Shown here: one piece after another, positions 58,035 through 64,000 of the stretch
Numbering within the stretch: the first letter of the stretch is position 1
Layout: each line of letters begins with the position of its first letter
Assembly: GCA_015183035.1 (NCBI GenBank)
Contig: JACZZP010000015.1
Coordinates: 1,550,001-1,614,000, forward strand
Direction: 5' to 3'
DNA length: 64,000 nucleotides
Origin: Meloidogyne chitwoodi
Taxonomy: Eukaryota > Nematoda > Chromadorea > Rhabditida > Meloidogynidae
Translations under genes and position numbers: made by a program
The notes under the pieces: generated by a model
What the model saw: only the letters and a program-made list of their open reading frames with translations
Databases searched by the model: none
Told to the model about the DNA's origin: nothing

Positions 58035-60334
58035 TCCGAAGGAATATGAAGTTGTAGCAATAATAACGACGCGAAGCTAATTTTTTAAATGAACAATTAT
58101 TTGACAGGTTATGACAAAAATTGACAATTATCATGCTTTTATATAGTTTAGTTTAAACTTGATTTTTAATTAAATAAAGATTTTATTAATAATTTCTAAC
58201 ATATTTTTATTTAATTTTAATAAACAATCAGGTTGCTGATTTTTTTAATCTTACAATTAGTTTTATTTTTTATTAAATAAATATAATTTAAAAATTCTAT
58301 AAAATTAGTAGTTGATTTTTTTTATTTTTCCAATTTTTAATTTGCTAATAATTACATTTATTTTTAATTAAATAATTTTTCTATTAAAAAACTTTATTTT
58401 TTAAATATAATATTTAACACTTTTAATTATCAAAAATATATTTCTTCTAAATAAAATTAAACATCTCATTCTTTTATTTTCTGCCATTTTCTGTTTTCAG
58501 GAAGAATATCCAGGTCAATTTCTTTTTGAAGAAGGAATAGTTGCGCGAATATTTTATAAATATATAATTTTATATTTGGAAAATAAAAAGAGAATATACA
58601 GGGTGCGGCAAATTGGGAGCGGGTTTTATTTTTTGAATAACTTTTTTCAAACTTATCGAAAATCGATAATTCTTTTTTTATTCGATTCACAACCCCTTGA
58701 GAATTTTTTGATACCAAATTCAGCTAATAAACTTTTTTAGAAAAAAATCTATACTTAAATTTTTATAAAAAAATTTGGTACTCTTTAAGTATGGGAATTT
58801 TTTGTTTGTTTGATTCAATCGGGTCAAATGATGCGTCATTGAAAAGAGCTCTTCAAAATGAGTTAAATTATGTTTTTTTGAAGTCATACGAATGCCTACG
58901 AGCCGAGATACAGGTCTTAGAAATCGAAAACCAAAAAAAGGAATTAGCGTGCCATAAGGCATATTAAAGTGTAGAGGAAAAATAAGCTTGCACTTCTCCT
59001 AATCCCAAAAATACAAGAGAAGGAAAGAAAAGAGCGAATTCTCTTTGCGGACAGGTAGGGATCCAACTGGTTATTTACCGGGATTAAGATATAAGCTTAT
59101 AATTAATTAGATGATTTATGCTGATTAATTAAAAGAAAAAATATAAATAGTATATATTTATTTAATTTATAAAATTTAGAAAAAAGAGGAAGATGTGTGA
59201 AGTAAAAAAAGAAAAGAGAAAAACAAAAGGAATAAAAATGTTGAATGCTTCTTCAGATTATTCTTATTTTTTAATCCTAAATATTTAATTAAAATATATT
59301 TATTTTAATTTTTATTGATTAAAATTAAATTGATTTTTTATTATAGATTTTCGAGTAATTTATTTATTTTAAAAAAGTATTTTTTAACCCTTTTTAAAAA
59401 TTATTAATTTAATATATTAAATTAAATAATATTTAATTAAAATTAAAAATAAATAAAAATTCTTATTTAAATAAATAATTAATTAAAATTTACAAATTAT
59501 TTTTATTAAATTAATTTATATAAAATAAATTACTAATTTATTTAAATATTTAATAAATTTTCAAAATAAAAATTGAGGAATTTTTTGAAGATTTTATTAT
59601 TTTGTTTAGTTCTCAATTCAAATAAATTTCTTTCGTTCAATTAAATAGAAAATCTTTTTTTTTCAAAAAAATTAATGTTTAATATTTAAAATGATCAAAA
59701 ATTTTAATAAAATTCTCTTTTTTTTACATTCCTGCTCTCCTTTTTTTTTAAAAAAAATCTTTTTTTTGGAACAAGAAATGTATTAAAAATATATATGAAA
59801 CTCCAATCGGCAAACAATTTATTTTATTGTAACATTCTCTTTTTTATTTTTATTAATATCCTTAAATGGACGACCATTTCACTATCCTCCACTTTTTTCA
59901 CTTTTCTCTATTTTCACTCTAATAAATACTTTTCCTTTTTAAAAAATAAATTTTAGTCAATCGCCAGAGGCGATATATATTGTGAATTGTATATTTATTT
60001 TTACATTTTTATATCCATCAATATTAGCAAACATTCCCGCACTCATTCAGCATAATTTTCGGCTGCTTTTTCTTTTCCTTTTTATTAAAAGGATTTTTAG
60101 CAAAATCCAAAATACTTTTCAATATTTTTTTTATTTTTTAAGTATTCAAAGACTTGATTATTTTTATATTTTGATTAAAAAATTTTTAATTTGAAAAATT
60201 CGAATAAATTAAAATTTTTAATTTATTTAAATTTAATTAATTTTAGATGTTAAAAATTAATAAACAAATAATAATAACAAATTTGAGAATATTTAGTAAA
60301 AAGAGAAGATTATTACAAAAATCATTTAATTTAT
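56562..60334 (-). repeat. Right arm of the large inverted duplication
   Basis: Reverse-complement counterpart of 13382-16770, spanning A3 and its upstream region and ending in a piece of lipocalin exon 1. The two arms differ by many small changes and by an insertion at about 58597-59080. The arms are separated by about 40 kb. Confidence 0.85.
58597..59080. mobile_element. Insertion present only in the right arm of the duplication
   Basis: About 480 bp replacing about 100 bp of A+T-rich sequence in the left arm. It starts near ACAGGGTGCGGCAAATTGGGAG and ends near GGGATCCAACTGGTTATTTACC. It is more complex than its surroundings and carries open stretches on the minus strand at 58962-58720 (MPYGTLIPFFGFRFLRP...). 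It is probably a fragment of a DNA transposon; ends and class are uncertain. Confidence 0.45.
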
Positions 60335-60363
60335 TAAGAAAAATAATAAGGAAATTAATATAA
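60247..60363 (+). pseudogene. Truncated copy of lipocalin exon 1
   Basis: ATG preceded by TTTTAG, then about 29 codons matching the true exon (NLRIFSKKRRLLQKSFN). Similarity ends near 60334 and a stop follows at 60361. It is a by-product of the inverted duplication; no further lipocalin exons follow. Confidence 0.8.
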
Positions 60364-60501
60364 GAAATGAATATATGTATATAATTAAATGACAACTAGG
60401 TATATATAATGAAGGAAATATATAATAATACAAAGATATGTAATACAATTAAAGCGATGATATATTTAATAGGAATATCACACATTTATTTAATTATATC
60501 T

Positions 60502-62268
60502 TTATCCTTTTTTACCTTTAATCACAGAAACATCAGCTTTAATTTTAGAATCTTCCGTATTTGTCATATTTTGATCCATTTGTGTTTCAACAACAGTCTC
60601 TGCATCACCAAAACGATCATATTGTGTCTGAACAACAGTAGTTAGATCATCTTTTGCTTTATTCATTTGTTTATCAACAACAGTAGCAGGATCCTTTTTA
60701 ACAGAATTAGCGACAGTTTTTACAGATTTGGTTGTTTTTGATGATTGAGTAAAATCAGTAGTACCAAAATAAGCTTCTAGTTCTTTTGGCTTTTCTTCTT
60801 TATCCTTTCCTCTAAATACAAAGAACCAGATTAGAAGGCAGATGATTAATAAAGGACTGTAAATTTATTAAATATTTAATTTATTTATTAATTTAAAACT
60901 TACAATATTATAATTCCAACAATAATCAGACTTATAGTAATTATTATAATTCCTGAGTTTCCTGAGTCCTTTGTCTTTGATTCAACAGTACTCTTTGGTC
61001 TTCTGGTAGACCTAGTTCTTTGTTTTCTAGACGTTGTAGTAGTAATTTCAGTCGTTGGAGGAATTGGAGGAACGAGAAGTTTGTAGTGTTCTTTATCCTT
61101 ATTAAATAAAAATTTAAATTAAAAAAATAATATGATTAATATTACAAATTTAATGAACATTCTGTCACATTTTTGTATTAAGGTATCATTTTTGCAGTTT
61201 TCCCTTGTATCATTTTCACTACAAGTTAGAAAAATCTTCATTGTTTTTCTTATAGCATTAACTGGTATAATATGAAAAGTAAAAAGGTTTGTAAAGTTCT
61301 CGTCATTACTATAATTCTCGTCTACAATATTCCATTCTTCTGGTTTATAAAGCATGTTATCGCAAAAAGCGGAAATATTAAGTTTTTCTTCATTCGATAA
61401 CACAAACGTTCCTCCTTCGATCATAAGCTTTAAGGTTCCCTTTGCTTCATAAAGATGTTTATCATTTTTAATCCATATTAGATTGCCTATTTCAATTCGC
61501 TTACCAACTAAATTTAAATTAGATGAATAAAAATTGAATTTTCTTACATGCATTTATATAGTAAGGAAAATGATATTCTGATATTAATATAAATAACCAT
61601 TTTCTCCATGTGATTGAATAAAAAGCTTTTGTATTTAAGCATTTATCTCCCTTGCAGTTTACTTTATCATTGCACTCACTATCATAACTTTCTTTAGGTC
61701 CATCCTTAATTTGATCGAATTCATAATCTTTAAGACTGTAAGCAAAGGATAACCTTAATAAAGATTTTTTTTATTAAATAAAGAAAATCATCAACCTACA
61801 TATTGTCTGTTTTATTTATAAGATAATTGCTAAATAACATTAATTCATAAGTAATAGATTTGCTAATGCAACCAGCCAAATTGCCATTGTCTTGAATTCC
61901 AAATTCCAATAAGATTTGACCTTCTTTTTTTGTAACAAAATCAACAGAACAGCCATCTCTCATCGTATTTGAATCCTTCTCATACCAAAGTATTCTGTTA
62001 AAAAAATAGTTATTAATATATGTTAAATTATTTATTTATTATATACTTACATACTTCCATTTTCCATTGTAACATCACAAGATCCATCCAATTCTTTGTA
62101 TCTTTTAATGTCCGTCTCATTTTTAGCAATCATTGTATTTCCATTTAACTTTGTAATCTTCTCGCCATCCAATTTATGTTTGCCATGTCCAACAAAGTGA
62201 TCACAATGAACATTCCCAAAGACCAATAGAATTGCTAAGATTTGCAAAACTGAAGCGATTGAGACCAT
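60502..62268 (-). CDS. A4: six-exon type I membrane protein, unrecognised family
   Basis: Exons 62268-62051, 61994-61800, 61753-61548, 61507-61146, 61097-60904 and 60856-60502 sum to 510 codons (509 aa). An upstream in-frame ATG at 62292 is less likely, because MVSIASVLQILAILLVFGNV at 62268 is the family signal peptide. Landmarks: FVGHGKHKLDGEKITKLN, GSCDVTM, GCSVDFVTKKE, FAYSLKDYEFDQIKDGP, YSITW, KPEEWNIVDENY and LFTFHIIP. Stalk PPTTEITTTTSRKQRTRS, transmembrane exon SGIIITISLIIVGIIIL, then a charged tail with an internal near-repeat (TTVVQTQYDRF / ETVVETQMDQN). The tail ends KGKKG, while A1 runs on to KDDKDIY; a small indel near the end seems to have changed the last residues. Same intron phases as A0-A3. 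Confidence 0.88.
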
Positions 62269-62770
62269 TCCGAAAGGGAAACTGAGAACCAAACAATGAC
62301 GAAATAAGAGACGTTTTATATTGTTTTGTGCTGATTTATAGCTTTTATAGTACTTTTTAGTTTTATCATAATATATTTCAGAATATAAATGTCTGGTAAT
62401 TTTTTAAATTTTTTCTCGCTTTTTGAAAATAAGCTTCTCTTTAGAGAAGATTCAACTACATATTGGCCAAATTATTTGAAATTAATTTCAAAATAAAATC
62501 ATTTTACAAAAAATATTCACAAATAAAGGTGAAATTAAAATTAATTAATTAATCTAATTATATAATTGAGAATGTTTGTGTGTTTGTTTGGCTTTTTATA
62601 GACAAGTGATTGGGGGAAGTGAAAATGGGGGGTTTTTATAGTAAGGTTTGCAAATTGAAAATAAACTTGAATAAGGCTGTTTGAAATTAAAACTTGAAAA
62701 ACAAACTTGAATTTAAAACTTGAAAATAAACTTGAAATTAAAACTTGAAAATAAACTTGAACTTGGATAC
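62269..62770. other. Intergenic with short degenerate tandem repeat
   Basis: A0-A4-type promoter side of A4. Segment 62656-62765 repeats AAACTTGAA with spacings of about 10-20 bp (AAACTTGAAAATAAACTTGAA...). Confidence 0.6.
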
Positions 62771-62778
62771 TATATAAA
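62771..62778 (+). promoter_or_regulatory. TATA box candidate
   Basis: TATATAAA followed about 20-30 bp later by an initiator-like TCAGTCTTT and then, at 62864, by an ATG. Suits transcription toward the 15-bp repeat array. Confidence 0.45.
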
Positions 62779-62863
62779 CCCTGTATTTTGATCAGTCTTT
62801 AACGCCAGCCACTACATTTCAACAACAAACAAACAACAACGCTGCTTGCTGCATTTTGCTTCA

Positions 62864-64000
62864 ATGTGGACGCCGAATAACCCTGCTGCTCCAGTGACGC
62901 CATAAGAAAAGAAGCCGTGCTGAGGATTCCGAGTCAGAGACACAAGAGTCAGAGACACAAGAGTCAGAGACACAAGAGTCAGAGACACAAGAGTCAGAGA
63001 CACAAGAGTCAGAGACACAAGAGTCAGAGACACAAGAGTCAGAGACACAAGAGTCAGAGACACAAGAGTCAGAGACACAAGAGTCAGAGACGCAAGAGTC
63101 AGAGACACAAGAGTCAGAGACACAAGAGTCAGAGACACAAGAGTCAGAGACACAAGAGTCAGAGACACAAGAGTCAGAGACACAAGAGTCAGAGACACAA
63201 GAGTCAGAGACACAAGAGTCAGAGACACAAGAGTCAGAGACACAAGAGTCAGAGACACAAGAGTCAGAGACACAAGAGTCAGAGACACAAGAGTCAGAGA
63301 CACAAGAGTCAGAGACACAAGAGTCAGAGACACAAGAGTCAGAGACACAAGAGTCAGAGACACAAGAGTCAGAGACACAAGAGTCAGAGACACAAGAGTC
63401 AGAGACACAAGAGTCAGAGACACAAGAGTCAGAGACACAAGAGTCAGAGACACAAGAGTCAGAGACACAAGAGTCAGAGACACAAGAGTCAGAGACACAA
63501 GAGTCAGAGACACAAGAGTCAGAGACACAAGAGTCAGAGACACAAGAGTCAGAGACACAAGAGTCAGAGACACAAGAGTCAGAGACACAAGAGTCAGAGA
63601 CACAAGAGTCAGAGACACAAGAGTCAGAGACACAAGAGTCAGAGACACAAGAGTCAGAGACACAAGAGTCAGAGACACAAGAGTCAGAGACACAAGAGTC
63701 AGAGACACAAGAGTCAGAGACACAAGAGTCAGAGACACAAGAGTCAGAGACACAAGAGTCAGAGACACAAGAGTCAGAGACACAAGAGTCAGAGACACAA
63801 GAGTCAGAGACACAAGAGTCAGAGACACAAGAGTCAGAGACACAAGAGTCAGAGACACAAGAGTCAGAGACACAAGAGTCAGAGACACAAGAGTCAGAGA
63901 CACAAGAGTCAGAGACACAAGAGTCAGAGACACAAGAGTCAGAGACACAAGAGTCAGAGACACAAGAGTCAGAGACACAAGAGTCAGAGACACAAGAGTC
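62864..64000 (+). pseudogene. 5' part of a gene encoding an ESETQ pentapeptide repeat, frame broken or miscalled
   Basis: From the ATG at 62864 the frame reads MWTPNNPAAPVTP and stops at TAA 62903. Shifted by one base, the next codons read HKKRSRAEDSESETQ and continue in (ESETQ)n to the window end without a stop. A basic patch leading into an acidic Ser/Glu/Thr/Gln repeat is protein-like, and a TATA box lies upstream. A single-base error or real mutation near 62900 would explain the break. The alternative is that the array is plain satellite DNA. Confidence 0.4.
62931..64000 (+). repeat. 15-bp minisatellite, about 71 copies, open at the window edge
   Basis: Unit GAGTCAGAGACACAA repeated almost perfectly; one visible variant (GACGCAA at about 63090). 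The length of 15 bp keeps all frames in register, so every frame of the array is open. Confidence 0.97.

Noticed and set aside
59982..60194. 70-codon ORF shared with 13515-13709
   Set aside because: Shared only because both lie in the duplicated non-coding flank; the frame is not preserved over its full length and lacks gene signals.
62812..63993. 393-codon minus-strand frame of (SLTLV)n
   Set aside because: It is the reverse reading of the 15-bp array; any frame of a 15-mer without a stop stays open. The plus strand has the promoter-like sequence and the protein-like lead-in.

Overview
The window is nuclear DNA of a nematode, most likely a plant-parasitic root-knot-type species (Meloidogyne-like). 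It is extremely A+T-rich. Genes are broken by short A+T-rich introns, often with GTT-type donors. It carries a family GH30 xylanase of the bacterial kind that plant-parasitic nematodes acquired by transfer, together with nematode-style GH25 lysozyme-like genes and small cysteine-rich secreted peptides. Species and chromosome cannot be fixed from sequence alone. All exon models were read by eye; the main support is that exon lengths sum to whole reading frames.

Layout. 1-6.4 kb: a coiled-coil (CCDC66-like) gene on the minus strand; its second intron holds a complete 4.07 kb Ty3/gypsy-type LTR element with identical LTRs but no gag. 7.3-20.3 kb: three members (A0, A1, A2) of an unrecognised six-exon family of type I membrane proteins, with a lipocalin-domain gene between A0 and A1. 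21-22.7 kb: a KCTD-type BTB gene. 23.9-36.4 kb: knottin-like peptide genes (two look intact in frame terms, two look disabled), a frameshifted GH30 xylanase, a tiny four-cysteine secreted peptide resembling plant late-nodulin/NCR peptides, and relics of GH25 genes. 37.8-41 kb: a rhodopsin-class GPCR. 41.5-48.6 kb: two GH25-like genes, one joined to a plakin-like N-terminus and one to a signal-peptide plus cysteine-rich N-terminus. 51.2-55.7 kb: a 906-residue membrane protein. 56.5-62.3 kb: two more A-family genes (A3, A4). 62.8-64 kb: the start of a 15-bp coding-type minisatellite that runs off the window.

Organisation. About 3.4-3.8 kb around A1 recurs in inverted orientation around A3, carrying a broken copy of the first lipocalin exon with it, so the right side of the window is partly an inverted duplicate of the left. 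Small inverted-repeat elements are scattered through introns and gaps; one supplies the stop codon of A3. Taken together the window is rich in secreted and cell-surface genes with repeated birth and decay, the pattern expected of a host-interaction or surface-coat region; that functional reading is inference.
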